From CBDDEC01 sp965198045 (GTDB lineage Bacteria; Chloroflexota; Dehalococcoidia; UBA2979), in assembly GCA_965198045.1 (NCBI GenBank), contig CBDAOL010000006.1, positions 131,937 through 195,936 of the forward strand: a stretch of DNA of 64,000 nucleotides, in the 5' to 3' direction. How positions within the stretch are numbered: the stretch's first letter is position 1; each line of letters opens with the position of its first letter. Below the pieces are notes generated by a model that was not told the DNA's origin, searched no databases, and was given only the letters and a program-made list of their open reading frames with translations. Below are positions 8,289 through 16,241 of the stretch, piece after piece. The translations under genes and the position numbers were made by a program.

Positions 8289-9218
8289 ATGCCGCGTACC
8301 AACACCGCCGCTGACCTTCCGGGGCTATCGCCGCAACGTTTAGGGCGCATCCGCTCCGCGCTGCTGGCCTGGTACGCCGAGGTCGGTCAGCCATTCCCGT
8401 GGCGCACCGGGCGCGACCCGTACCTCGCGTTGGTGGCGGCGGTGGCGTCGCAGCAAACGCAGATGTCGCGTGTGCTGCAGATCTACGACCGCTGGACCGA
8501 GGCGTTCCCGACGCTGGTCGCGTTGGCCTCGGCGCGCCGCTCCAAGGTGCTGCGGGTGTGGGGCCGCGCCGGCTACCCGCGCCGCGCCGTGGGCCTGCAC
8601 GAGACAGCGCGCATCTGCGTCGACGAGCACGACGGACAGCTGCCGCGCGGCGAGGCGGCGCTGCTCGCGCTGCCCGGCGTGGGGCCGTTCACCGCGGCGA
8701 TCGTGCGCTGCTTCGGCTTCAGCGAGGACGCGGTCGCCATCGACACGAACATCGTGCGGTTCGTCGGGCGCGTCGTCCTCGGCGACCTGCAGCCAGCGAA
8801 GGAGTCGCGCGCGAGCGACCTGGAGGCGGCGGCGACGCGACTGCTGCGGCCGGGCACAGCCGCCGAGTGGAACCCGGCGCTCATGGAGTACGGCGCGAAG
8901 ATCTGCGTGCCACGCCCGCGCTGCGACGAGTGCGTGATCGCGTCGCTGTGCGCGGCCCGTCCGCGCTTCGCGGCCGGCGAACGCGCGGAGCCGGTGCGCG
9001 CGCAGACCTCGTTCGCGGGGTCCGACCGCGAGTGGCGTGGCCGCATCATGGCCGAACTGCGCGACGCCGAGGGCTCGCTGGCCCGCGCGACGCTGACACG
9101 CCGCCTACGCACGGCAGGCGTAGACGCCTCGACGGTGCGCCGCCTGCTCGACGATCTGGTGCGCGACGGGCTCGCGTGGCGCGCACAGGGGCGCGTTGGG
9201 CTGGGTGAGGTGACGTAG
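8289..9218 (+). CDS. MutY-like HhH-GPD DNA glycosylase
   Basis: A 309-residue DNA glycosylase of the endonuclease III/MutY superfamily, nearest to MutY, which removes adenine opposite 8-oxoguanine. It shows VASQQTQMSRV (MutY-type QQTQ), the hairpin-helix-hairpin LPGVGPFTAAIV, the catalytic aspartate in AIDTNIVR, and an Fe-S cluster set C-x5-C-x2-C-x5-C (CVPRPRCDEC then SLC). It has no endonuclease III lysine. Two oddities: the residue aligned with the catalytic MutY glutamate (SEVMLQQTQ in E. coli) is alanine, and the C-terminal Nudix-like 8-oxoG reader is replaced by about 80 residues resembling a winged helix. Substrate is therefore uncertain. A Tag-like gene follows. Confidence 0.8.
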   Translation: MPRTNTAADLPGLSPQRLGRIRSALLAWYAEVGQPFPWRTGRDPYLALVAAVASQQTQMSRVLQIYDRWTEAFPTLVALASARRSKVLRVWGRAGYPRRAVGLHETARICVDEHDGQLPRGEAALLALPGVGPFTAAIVRCFGFSEDAVAIDTNIVRFVGRVVLGDLQPAKESRASDLEAAATRLLRPGTAAEWNPALMEYGAKICVPRPRCDECVIASLCAARPRFAAGERAEPVRAQTSFAGSDREWRGRIMAELRDAEGSLARATLTRRLRTAGVDASTVRRLLDDLVRDGLAWRAQGRVGLGEVT

Positions 9219-9345
9219 CGGTGTCGAAAGCGCGCAGCGCGGAGCGTTGGTAGATCAATCGACGTGTACTCCTCGTCGCTCCGCGGCTGGCTCGGCGTGC
9301 GCTACGCTGCCTGCCCGGACTGATCGAGGCGATGGGAGAGGCCCG

Positions 9346-9819
9346 ATGCCACAGCGACGCGAATACGGCGCACCGCCGCAGATCAAACGGCCGAAGCGCG
9401 ATGACTACCTGGAGGCGATGAGCAAGTCGGTCTTCCAGACCGGTATCTCGTGGGATGTCGTCAACAAGAAGTGGCCCGACATCGTCGAGGCGTTCCACGG
9501 CTTCGATGCCGACCGGGTGGCGAACCCCAGTCCGGACGACCTCGACGAGCTGCAGCAGGACACGAGGGTGATCCGCAACCGGCGCAAGCTGGAGGCGATC
9601 GCGAGCAACGCCCAGATGGTGCTCGACCGCAGCGACGAGCACGGCTCGTTCGGCAAGTACCTGGCGGCGCAGGGCGACTTCGACGGCAAGGTCAAGGCGC
9701 TGAAGCAGGACTTCAAATTCCTCGGCGACACCGGGTCGTATGTCTTCCTCTACGTCGTCGGCGAGGAGGTGCCGCCACACGACGAGTGGGAGGCGAGCCG
9801 CCCGAAGCGGAGGCGCTAA
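9346..9819 (+). CDS. Tag-like DNA-3-methyladenine glycosylase I family protein
   Basis: A 157-residue protein of the Tag family (3-methyladenine excision). Matching segments are SVFQTGISWDVVNKKWPDIV (about 26-45), FDADRVA, NRRKLEAIASNAQMVL and FKFLGDTGSYVFLYVVG (about 124-140). It is shorter than E. coli Tag (187) and contains no cysteine, so the zinc snap that ties the Tag termini together is absent; the aromatic base pocket is also altered. It may be a sequence-diverged Tag or a related glycosylase. ATG chosen with GGGAGAGG upstream. It follows the MutY-like gene, forming a small base-repair cluster. Confidence 0.75.
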   Translation: MPQRREYGAPPQIKRPKRDDYLEAMSKSVFQTGISWDVVNKKWPDIVEAFHGFDADRVANPSPDDLDELQQDTRVIRNRRKLEAIASNAQMVLDRSDEHGSFGKYLAAQGDFDGKVKALKQDFKFLGDTGSYVFLYVVGEEVPPHDEWEASRPKRRR

Positions 9820-9861
9820 CGAACCGCTGCAGAGCGCCAGCGAACCGAACGAGGAGAGTCC

Positions 9862-10506
9862 ATGCCCCAGGTCTACGCCGACGGCGCTGTCACCATCGAA
9901 CTGCTGCCCGCCCTCGGGCCAATCGCCAACAACGCCTACATCCTGCGCCCGGCCGGCGGCGGCGCGGTCACGATCGTGGACGTGCCGGAGGGCGCGGAGG
10001 CGATCGTCGAGGCGGTGGCGAGCGACGAGGTGGAGCGGCTCGTCGTGACGCATTCGCACTTCGACCACTGGGGGGGCTACGACGTGGTGCGCGCTGCGAC
10101 CGACGCGCCCGTTTACGCCGGCGCGGAGGAGACGGGCCTCGACGACTCGCGGGACATCCAGCCGCTAACCCACGGCGACACGTTCGAGGTCGGCAACGCC
10201 ACGATCGAGGTGCGCCATACGCCGGGCCACACGCCCGGCTCGATCTGCCTCGTCGTCGGCGGCGCTGTGCTGACCGGCGACACGCTCTTCCCCGGCGGCC
10301 CGGGCCACTCCCGCTCCAACGAACTGCTGCAGCAGGAGATCACCTCGATCACGTCGCAGCTGCACCCGCTACCGGAGGCGACAGTGGTCCTCCCCGGCCA
10401 CGGCGACACGACCACGATCGGCGCCTCGCGCGAGGAGTACGCCGTTTTCGCCTCGAAGGAGCACGCGGGCGACCTGCACGGCGACGTGCTCTGGCTGGAG
10501 TCGTAG
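9862..10506 (+). CDS. Metallo-beta-lactamase fold hydrolase
   Basis: A 214-residue MBL-fold protein, glyoxalase II-like subgroup. The metal signature THSHFDHWGG (HxHxDH, about residues 62-71) is complete, followed by RHTPGHTPGS, the GDTLFPGGPG loop with the bridging aspartate, and a late PGHGD histidine. Such proteins hydrolyse thioesters, lactones or phosphoesters; the true substrate cannot be read from sequence. It lacks the C-terminal helical domain of true glyoxalase II. A GAGGAGAG ribosome site precedes the ATG by few bases. It sits 42 bp after the Tag-like gene on the same strand. Confidence 0.88.
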   Translation: MPQVYADGAVTIELLPALGPIANNAYILRPAGGGAVTIVDVPEGAEAIVEAVASDEVERLVVTHSHFDHWGGYDVVRAATDAPVYAGAEETGLDDSRDIQPLTHGDTFEVGNATIEVRHTPGHTPGSICLVVGGAVLTGDTLFPGGPGHSRSNELLQQEITSITSQLHPLPEATVVLPGHGDTTTIGASREEYAVFASKEHAGDLHGDVLWLES

Positions 10507-10588
10507 CGCCCTCGAACGCTCGATCCCGCCCGCGATCTCGCCGTTCCAGCGCCATACGCTATGCTGTGCGCGCGGTAGAGAGGGCGCT

Positions 10589-11947
10589 ATGGACGCGCCT
10601 CCGATTCGGTACGCGCGCACCCGTGACGGCGCGAACATCGCTTACTGGACGCTCGGCGATGGGCCATCAGCGATGGTCCACATGCCCACCCCGGCAAGCC
10701 ACGTCCGGAATGAGTGGGAGCTACCCGAGATCGCCTCGTGGTACCGGGCGCTCTCGTCCGGTCGCACACTCGTCGCCTACGACGCCCGGAGGCGAGGGCT
10801 CTCGGAACCGCCGCCCGAGGCAGAGCGACCGGATCCAGAACGCCATTACATGGAGCTGGTCGACTCATTCCGCGTCGACCTCGAGGCGGTGCTGGACGCC
10901 ACGATTGGGAACCGCCCGGTGACACTGCTCGCGTCGTGGGTGCATGCGTGGGCCGCGATGCAATTCGCAGCCGCGTTTCCGCAGCGAGTCGCGAACCTGG
11001 TGGTATGGATGACCTCCACCCGAGGCGCTGAGATGTACGACGCCACGGTCGGCGCCGTCACCGAGATGGGAAGCATCAACCCACCGCAGTACGCCAGGAC
11101 CATGATGAACAACTTCATGCGCTGGTCATCCGGTAACGCCGTTGATCGTCTCATCGAAGCAACGGGCTTTGGTCAGCGAGAGCCAGGCAGCGGACGCGTC
11201 GATGCGTTCAGGAAGGTGAACCTTGACTCCATCGCCGCGAGTCTCAGCATGCCCACGCTGGTCCTCCACTCGCGCGACAACAGCTTCGTCTCGGAGCAAG
11301 CGGCGACTCGCCTGGCCGCGAGGATCCCGAACGCGAGGCTCGTCGTCATGGATGGTGAATCGCTCATGCTCCCGTTCGAGGTGGCGGATCAGGCGCTGGA
11401 GGCGATCAACGCCTTCATTGATCCTCCAGAGCCCAAGAGCACGCAGCCTGCCCCGCACGATGTCTACACCATCCTCTTCACCGACGTCGAGGCGAGCACG
11501 GCGCTGACGCAGCGGCTCGGCGACGAGGGCGCGCAGGAGCTGCTGCGCGGCCACAACACGACCGTCCGAGGAGCCCTCGACGCGAACGGTGGGCGCGAGG
11601 TGAAGCACACCGGCGACGGGATCATGGCCAGCTTTCCCTCGGCGGTGGCGGCCGTGAGCGCAGCGCTCCAGATCCAGGGCGAGCTGGCGGGCGGGGAGGT
11701 GCGCGTGCGCATCGGCCTCAACGCCGGCGAGCCGATCGCGGAGGATGACGATCTCTTTGGCACGGCCGTGCAGCTCGCCGCGCGTGTCACCGACCGCGCC
11801 GAGCCGGGGCAGGTGCTCGTCACCCGCGTCGTCGCCGACCTCTGCGCCGGCAAGACGTTTAAGTTCGCTTCGATTGCGGCAGTGTCGATGAAGGGCTTCG
11901 ACGACGCGATCGAGCTCTACGAAGCCACAGCCGAGGTGGGTGCGTGA
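10589..11947 (+). CDS. Alpha/beta-hydrolase-like domain fused to class III adenylate/guanylate cyclase
   Basis: A 452-residue fusion. Residues 1-275 follow the alpha/beta-hydrolase pattern (ANIAYWTLGDG, LVAYDARRRGLS, VTLLASWVHAWAAM, TLVLHSRDNSFVS), but the nucleophile elbow has Trp where Ser is expected and the terminal His is missing, so it is likely a binding or sensor domain. Residues 285-452 are a class III cyclase: FTDVEAST and KHTGDG hold the metal-binding aspartates, RIGLNAGEP and FGTAVQLAARV the transition-state region. The product is probably cAMP, though substrate residues are not certain. Such fusions are seen in Chloroflexota and Actinobacteria. A tiny HTH gene follows 7 bp later. 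Confidence 0.85.
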   Translation: MDAPPIRYARTRDGANIAYWTLGDGPSAMVHMPTPASHVRNEWELPEIASWYRALSSGRTLVAYDARRRGLSEPPPEAERPDPERHYMELVDSFRVDLEAVLDATIGNRPVTLLASWVHAWAAMQFAAAFPQRVANLVVWMTSTRGAEMYDATVGAVTEMGSINPPQYARTMMNNFMRWSSGNAVDRLIEATGFGQREPGSGRVDAFRKVNLDSIAASLSMPTLVLHSRDNSFVSEQAATRLAARIPNARLVVMDGESLMLPFEVADQALEAINAFIDPPEPKSTQPAPHDVYTILFTDVEASTALTQRLGDEGAQELLRGHNTTVRGALDANGGREVKHTGDGIMASFPSAVAAVSAALQIQGELAGGEVRVRIGLNAGEPIAEDDDLFGTAVQLAARVTDRAEPGQVLVTRVVADLCAGKTFKFASIAAVSMKGFDDAIELYEATAEVGA

Positions 11948-11954
11948 GCGCGCC

Positions 11955-12113
11955 GTGACGAAGCCACTCACGGCCGAGGGACAGCGCATCCTCGAGCTGG
12001 CCGAGCGCGGGATGCACGAGCGTGCGATCGCGCGGCGGGTCGGCGTCTCGGTGCACGTCGTGCGCATGCACCTGGCGGCGGCGAACCACCCGGCCGGACA
12101 GACCAGCGACTGA
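11955..12113 (+). CDS. Tiny helix-turn-helix protein
   Basis: A 52-residue protein from a GTG seven bases after the cyclase stop. Nearly all of it is a LuxR/sigma-4-like helix-turn-helix: EGQRILELAERGMHERAIAR then RVGVSVHVVRMHLAAA, with the turn glycine and the recognition helix in place. Codon use is like its neighbours (strong G/C at third positions), which supports real coding. The spacing implies translational coupling to the cyclase fusion and a possible regulatory partnership. It could also be a relic of a larger regulator. The ribosome site is weak and overlaps the cyclase end. Confidence 0.6.
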   Translation: MTKPLTAEGQRILELAERGMHERAIARRVGVSVHVVRMHLAAANHPAGQTSD

Positions 12114-12201
12114 TCGACCGCACGCACGGGACGTCGCCGCGCGTATGCTGCGCCGACGCGCGGCACCTCGTGCGGTGCCGATGAGCAGGAGGAGAGCAAC
12201 C

Positions 12202-12558
12202 ATGACCGACGCCACCGACACGCTGAAGCAATGGGCCGCCTGCGCGGTCGCCCAGGACTTCGACGGTTGGGGTGACCTGACCACCGAGGCGATGACTTAC
12301 ACCCACAGCAACTCGATGCGCGAGACGCGGGCCGACGTGCTGGCCGCCTTCAACGCCGGCCGACGCTACACGCGCTTCGAGTTCGATGGGACGAACGAGG
12401 AGCGCTACGGAGATGCCGCGGTCGTCACGGGGATCACCCGCGCCGCCGTCGACCGTGACCCGCCGCTTGAGCTGAACCTGCGCTTCACCGCCACTCTCGT
12501 CGGCGGCGAGGGCCACTGGCGGGTCGCTGCCTACCAGACGACGCCACTGCAGGAGTAG
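12202..12558 (+). CDS. SnoaL/NTF2-like protein
   Basis: A 118-residue protein with the cone-shaped NTF2-like fold pattern: N-terminal helix (TLKQWAACAVAQDFDGWGDLT), DVLAAFNA helix, then long antiparallel strands (RFEFDGTNEERYGDAAVVTG, LRFTATLVGG, WRVAAYQTT). Members are small hydrolases, isomerases or binding proteins; no catalytic residues can be assigned here. A strong AGGAGGAGAG site precedes the ATG. It is a stand-alone gene between the HTH gene and the swivel-domain protein. Confidence 0.75.
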   Translation: MTDATDTLKQWAACAVAQDFDGWGDLTTEAMTYTHSNSMRETRADVLAAFNAGRRYTRFEFDGTNEERYGDAAVVTGITRAAVDRDPPLELNLRFTATLVGGEGHWRVAAYQTTPLQE

Positions 12559-12612
12559 CGGCCGGCCGTCCTCCAGTCCTCAGCAGGGGTCCCGGGTCCA
12601 GACGGGAACGAC

Positions 12613-14313
12613 ATGCCCAGGCTCGATCCTGCGCTCTTCACCACCTCGCGGCCCGGTCAATGGTTCAGCGATGGGCTGCATGGCCCTCGCCCGTACACGC
12701 CGATCGGCGCTCGCTGCTTCGGCGACCCGATCGAGGTCGGGAGCCGGGCGGGCGCCGCGCGCTACGGCATGCTGAGCGATGGCATCGGCGTCGAGTTCAT
12801 GCAGCGCTTCGAGTACATCCACCCGCGTCCGCTCGTGCGCCGCCCACCGGGCGACCACGACACCTCGCGCGCGGCGTTCGAGGCCATGGTCGCGGCGACC
12901 CCAGAACTGCAGTTCCGACTGCGCACCGCCGAGGAGACACTGGCGACGAAGCGGTGGGAGGTCGATCTCAAACACTGGGACGAGGTCGGTCGGCCGTGGC
13001 TGATGGGGCGGACGCTGGCGCTGACGGACGTCGACCCCTCGACGCTCGACGACGAGGGACTGGAGACGCTGCTGCGCTCGACCGTCGAGCAGTCCGAGGT
13101 CGCGATGCGGATGCACCACATCCTCAATCCTATGAGCGGCATCCCCTCGCAGCGGTTCTACGCCTTCAGCGTGCGCCACAGCGGTGTCCCCTTCCCTGAG
13201 CAGATCGCGTTGATGCAGGGGGCGTCGCCGGCATCGATCGGAGACGAACCCGAGCTGCGCGCCGTCGCGACGGCCGTCGCGGCCGCGGGCGTGGCCGATG
13301 CGCTCCTCGACGCGGACGCGGAGCCGGCAGAGCAGATCGAGCGCCTGCGCAGCCACGAGGGCGACGTTGGCGAGACGATGCGGGCGTACATCCGCCTCGC
13401 TGGTTACCGCTCGATCGGCGGCTGGGAGCCGATGGAGCCGTCCGCCCTCGAGCAGCCGATCGGCATCATCGCGACGATCCGCACGGCGATCGAAGGCGAG
13501 CGCCCGCAGGTGGACCCGGCGTTCGTCGCCTCGATCCGCGATCAAGTGCCGGACGAGCACCGGGACGAATGGGATCGCCTCTACGCCGACGCCCGTCGTT
13601 TCGCCCGCGTCAAGGACGAACGCGACATCTACTGCAACATCCGGGCGTCAGGCCTCGTGCGGCGCGCCACCCTCGAGGTCGGCCGCCGCCTACACGCCGC
13701 TGGGCGCATCGACGACGTCGAGCACGCGACCGAGGGCAGCGTCGCGGAGCTGGCGGCGCTGCTGCGCGGGGAGCCCAGCGTCAGCGCGCAGCAGCTGGCG
13801 GACCGCCACCAGTACCGGCTGACTTACACGATCAAGGACATCCCGGAGACGGTCGGCGAGCCACTCGACCCGCCGGTGCCGTGGCGGTGGCTGCCCGGGC
13901 CGTGGCAACAGCTCGCGCAGCCGCCGGATGCACCGGGAAACGCTCGGGACGTTGTCAGCGCCGACGAGGGCTCCGAGCGGGTGATCACCGGCACAACCGC
14001 ACAGCACGGAACGTATGAGGGGCCGGCGCGCATCGTGACCGGGCCCAACGAGTTCAGCAAGATTCGGCAAGGGGACGTGCTGGTGACGCCGGCAACGAAT
14101 CCAGCGTTCTCCGTGATCCTGCCGCTGCTCGGCGCGATCGTGACGGACCACGGCAACCCGCTCTCGCACGCCGCGATCATCGCGCGCGAGTTCGGGCTGC
14201 CGGCGGTCGTCGGATGCAACGACGCGACTGACCGCCTCCGTGACGGTGATCGCGTGCGCGTCGACGCCGATGCAGGCACGATCGAAGTGCTCGAGCCTGC
14301 CGCCGCCGATTGA
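12613..14313 (+). CDS. PEP-utilising enzyme mobile-domain protein
   Basis: A 566-residue protein whose C-terminal 110 residues form the PEP-synthase/PPDK swivelling phosphohistidine domain: YEGPARIV, DVLVTPATNPAFSVI, and NPLSHAAIIAREFGLPAVVG with the phosphorylatable His. The N-terminal 430 residues are helical and match the central part of PEP-synthase-like proteins, but no ATP-grasp domain and no PEP-binding TIM barrel is present. It may need a separate ATP-grasp partner or act in phosphotransfer to a small substrate. The nearby genes do not indicate which. Start ATG has only a modest purine-rich site (ACGGGAACG). Confidence 0.75.
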   Translation: MPRLDPALFTTSRPGQWFSDGLHGPRPYTPIGARCFGDPIEVGSRAGAARYGMLSDGIGVEFMQRFEYIHPRPLVRRPPGDHDTSRAAFEAMVAATPELQFRLRTAEETLATKRWEVDLKHWDEVGRPWLMGRTLALTDVDPSTLDDEGLETLLRSTVEQSEVAMRMHHILNPMSGIPSQRFYAFSVRHSGVPFPEQIALMQGASPASIGDEPELRAVATAVAAAGVADALLDADAEPAEQIERLRSHEGDVGETMRAYIRLAGYRSIGGWEPMEPSALEQPIGIIATIRTAIEGERPQVDPAFVASIRDQVPDEHRDEWDRLYADARRFARVKDERDIYCNIRASGLVRRATLEVGRRLHAAGRIDDVEHATEGSVAELAALLRGEPSVSAQQLADRHQYRLTYTIKDIPETVGEPLDPPVPWRWLPGPWQQLAQPPDAPGNARDVVSADEGSERVITGTTAQHGTYEGPARIVTGPNEFSKIRQGDVLVTPATNPAFSVILPLLGAIVTDHGNPLSHAAIIAREFGLPAVVGCNDATDRLRDGDRVRVDADAGTIEVLEPAAAD

Positions 14314-14378
14314 CCGGAGGTCGGGGGCCGCTACCATCCGCTGAGGCGTCGCTGGGACGGCTGCGCGGAGAGGGGACC

Positions 14379-15668
14379 GTGGGCGAAACGATCGAACCGC
14401 TGGCGCCGCCGAGCGTACATACGGTGGGCGACGGGCTGCGTCTGATCGTGACGCCGATGCCGCACGCGCGGTCGGTCGGCATCTCGATCTACCTCGCCGC
14501 GGGCTCACGCTTCGAACCGACCGAGGAGGAGGCGGGGCTCGCCCACTTCCTCGAGCACCTCTGCTTCAAGGGCACGCCGCGCCGGCCGCATGCGATGGAC
14601 GTGTCGCGCGAAATCGACGGCCTGGGCGGCACGATCAACGCCGCCACGAACCGCGAGTTCACCGTCTACTACGCCAAGGTCACCACGGGCCGACTCGAGC
14701 CGGCACTCGACCTGCTCGCCGACATGCTGCGCGAGTCGCTGTTCGTCGACAGCGAGGTCGAACGCGAACGAGGTGTGATCCTCGAGGAGCTGGCCGCCGT
14801 CGAGGACTCGCCCGGCGAGCAGTCAGGGGTCCTGCTCGACGAGCTGTTGTGGCCGGACCAACCGCACGGGCGCGACATCGCCGGGACCGTCGCCTCGGTG
14901 ACCGCGATGCCGCGCGACCGCATCTTCGACTACTACCGCCAGCAGTACGTGGCGAACGGCGCCGTCGTCTCGCTGGCAGGCGCCGTCGACGACGCCGAGG
15001 CGACGGAGGTCGTCGAGCGGCTGATGGGCACCTGGACCGCCGGCTCACCACGCGAGTGGGTGCGTGACAACGGCGCACGGGGTGAACGCGCGGCCGCGAT
15101 CGAGAAAGACACGGAGCAGGTGCACCTCACGATCGGCGTACCGGCGCTCAGCATCCACGATCCCGACCGCTACGCCGCCGACCTGCTCTCGATCGTCCTC
15201 GGCGAGGGCATGTCGTCGAGGCTGTTCGCACGTCTGCGCGAGGAGCTGGGGCTCTGCTACGACATCCACACCTACGTGGGCCACCTGCTCGACACCGGCA
15301 TGTTCGGCGTCTACGCCGGCGTCGACCCGAGCCATGCCATCGAGGCGGTGCACGAGATTTCGAAGGAACTGGCGCGCGCGCGCCAGCCGATCGCCACCGA
15401 GGAGTTGCAGCGTGCGAAGGAGGTGGCCCGCTCGCGCCTCGAGCTCCGGATCGAGGACACCCGCGCGGTTTCCTCGCTGTACGGGTCGCAGTCCATCCTC
15501 GACCTGGACCTCGAACGTCCGGTGCAGCTGGCCGAGCGGACCATGGCCGTCACGATCGAAGACATCGAGCGGGTGGCCAACCGGCTGCTGCGCGATGAGG
15601 CGATTCACCTTGCCTCGGTCGGTCCCTGTGGCGTCGCCGATCTCTCGGCCGCGCTCTCGCTCGCCTAG
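14379..15668 (+). CDS. M16 family zinc peptidase
   Basis: A 429-residue processing-peptidase-like M16 protein. The inverted zinc motif HFLEH sits in GLAHFLEHLCFKGTPRR, with the downstream glutamate in the ERGVILEELAAVEDSP segment (about 75 residues on). The second half repeats the fold without the motif and has the glycine-rich region ending in LGLCYDIHTYVG. M16 enzymes degrade or trim peptides; bacterial ones of this size are often YmxG-like. I use the GTG with GAGAGGGG just upstream rather than an in-frame ATG at 14310, which would overlap the previous gene and add a tail not seen in the family. Confidence 0.9.
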   Translation: MGETIEPLAPPSVHTVGDGLRLIVTPMPHARSVGISIYLAAGSRFEPTEEEAGLAHFLEHLCFKGTPRRPHAMDVSREIDGLGGTINAATNREFTVYYAKVTTGRLEPALDLLADMLRESLFVDSEVERERGVILEELAAVEDSPGEQSGVLLDELLWPDQPHGRDIAGTVASVTAMPRDRIFDYYRQQYVANGAVVSLAGAVDDAEATEVVERLMGTWTAGSPREWVRDNGARGERAAAIEKDTEQVHLTIGVPALSIHDPDRYAADLLSIVLGEGMSSRLFARLREELGLCYDIHTYVGHLLDTGMFGVYAGVDPSHAIEAVHEISKELARARQPIATEELQRAKEVARSRLELRIEDTRAVSSLYGSQSILDLDLERPVQLAERTMAVTIEDIERVANRLLRDEAIHLASVGPCGVADLSAALSLA

Positions 15669-15688
15669 GCTCGGCGAGGCAGCGCACG

Positions 15689-16120
15689 ATGGTCGACCGC
15701 GACGCCGCGCCCGAGCGCTGGTTGCTGGTCGTCAAGCGCAGCGAAGAGCCAGGCGATTACCTGCTCGTCAGCTGGAGCGACTGGCCGCACCCCTCGCTGC
15801 CAGCGATTTCGCCGCCGCACGCCGACGAGGGCGTCGACCACGCCGTCGAGGCGATGCTGCGCAGCGCCTTCGGTGTCGCCCTCGAGGGCTCGGCGCTGCG
15901 CAGCGAGGAGCGCTGGCCGGTGCGTATGGCGCACCCCCGCTTCGGCGGTGACGGGGTGGGCTGGCTGCGCCCGGTCGCTGCCCGTGCCACCGGCGAGCCC
16001 GTGGCCGGCCCGTTGATCGACGACCTGACGATGCTTCCGGCGGCCGCCGCTGTCGAGGGCCTGAGCACCGCCGTCGAACGCGCGGTGTTCGAGGCGGGCG
16101 TGGCGCTCCTCGCAGGCTAG
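15689..16120 (+). CDS. Hypothetical protein, weakly Nudix-like
   Basis: A 143-residue protein. The start (RWLLVVKRSEEPGDYLLVSW) and the AVEAMLRSAFGVALEGSA helix-turn recall a Nudix fold, but the Nudix box (GxnExnREUxEE) is not there, so hydrolase function is unsupported. The rest includes GDGVGWLRPVAARATGEP and a C-terminal Ala/Val helix. It follows the M16 peptidase by 20 bp and is the last gene before a strong terminator, so it may belong to that transcription unit. I do not recognise it further. Confidence 0.6.
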   Translation: MVDRDAAPERWLLVVKRSEEPGDYLLVSWSDWPHPSLPAISPPHADEGVDHAVEAMLRSAFGVALEGSALRSEERWPVRMAHPRFGGDGVGWLRPVAARATGEPVAGPLIDDLTMLPAAAAVEGLSTAVERAVFEAGVALLAG

Positions 16121-16162
16121 GCGCCGGCGCGGACTGCCCTCGAGCCCCTACGCTCGGACCTA

Positions 16163-16212
16163 CAGACGCAGCACGGGCCGCCCTCGCGGGCGGCCCGTGC
16201 TGCGTCTGTTTT
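16163..16212 (+). terminator. Strong rho-independent terminator between convergent genes
   Basis: A perfect 21-bp stem (arms 16163-16183 and 16188-16208, loop TCGC) followed by TTTT on the plus strand. It closes the plus-strand run ending at 16120; the hairpin may also stop groEL transcription, although the minus side lacks a T-run. Confidence 0.9.
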
Positions 16213-16241
16213 CGCCGCGCAATACTCGCCAGCGGCGCCCG

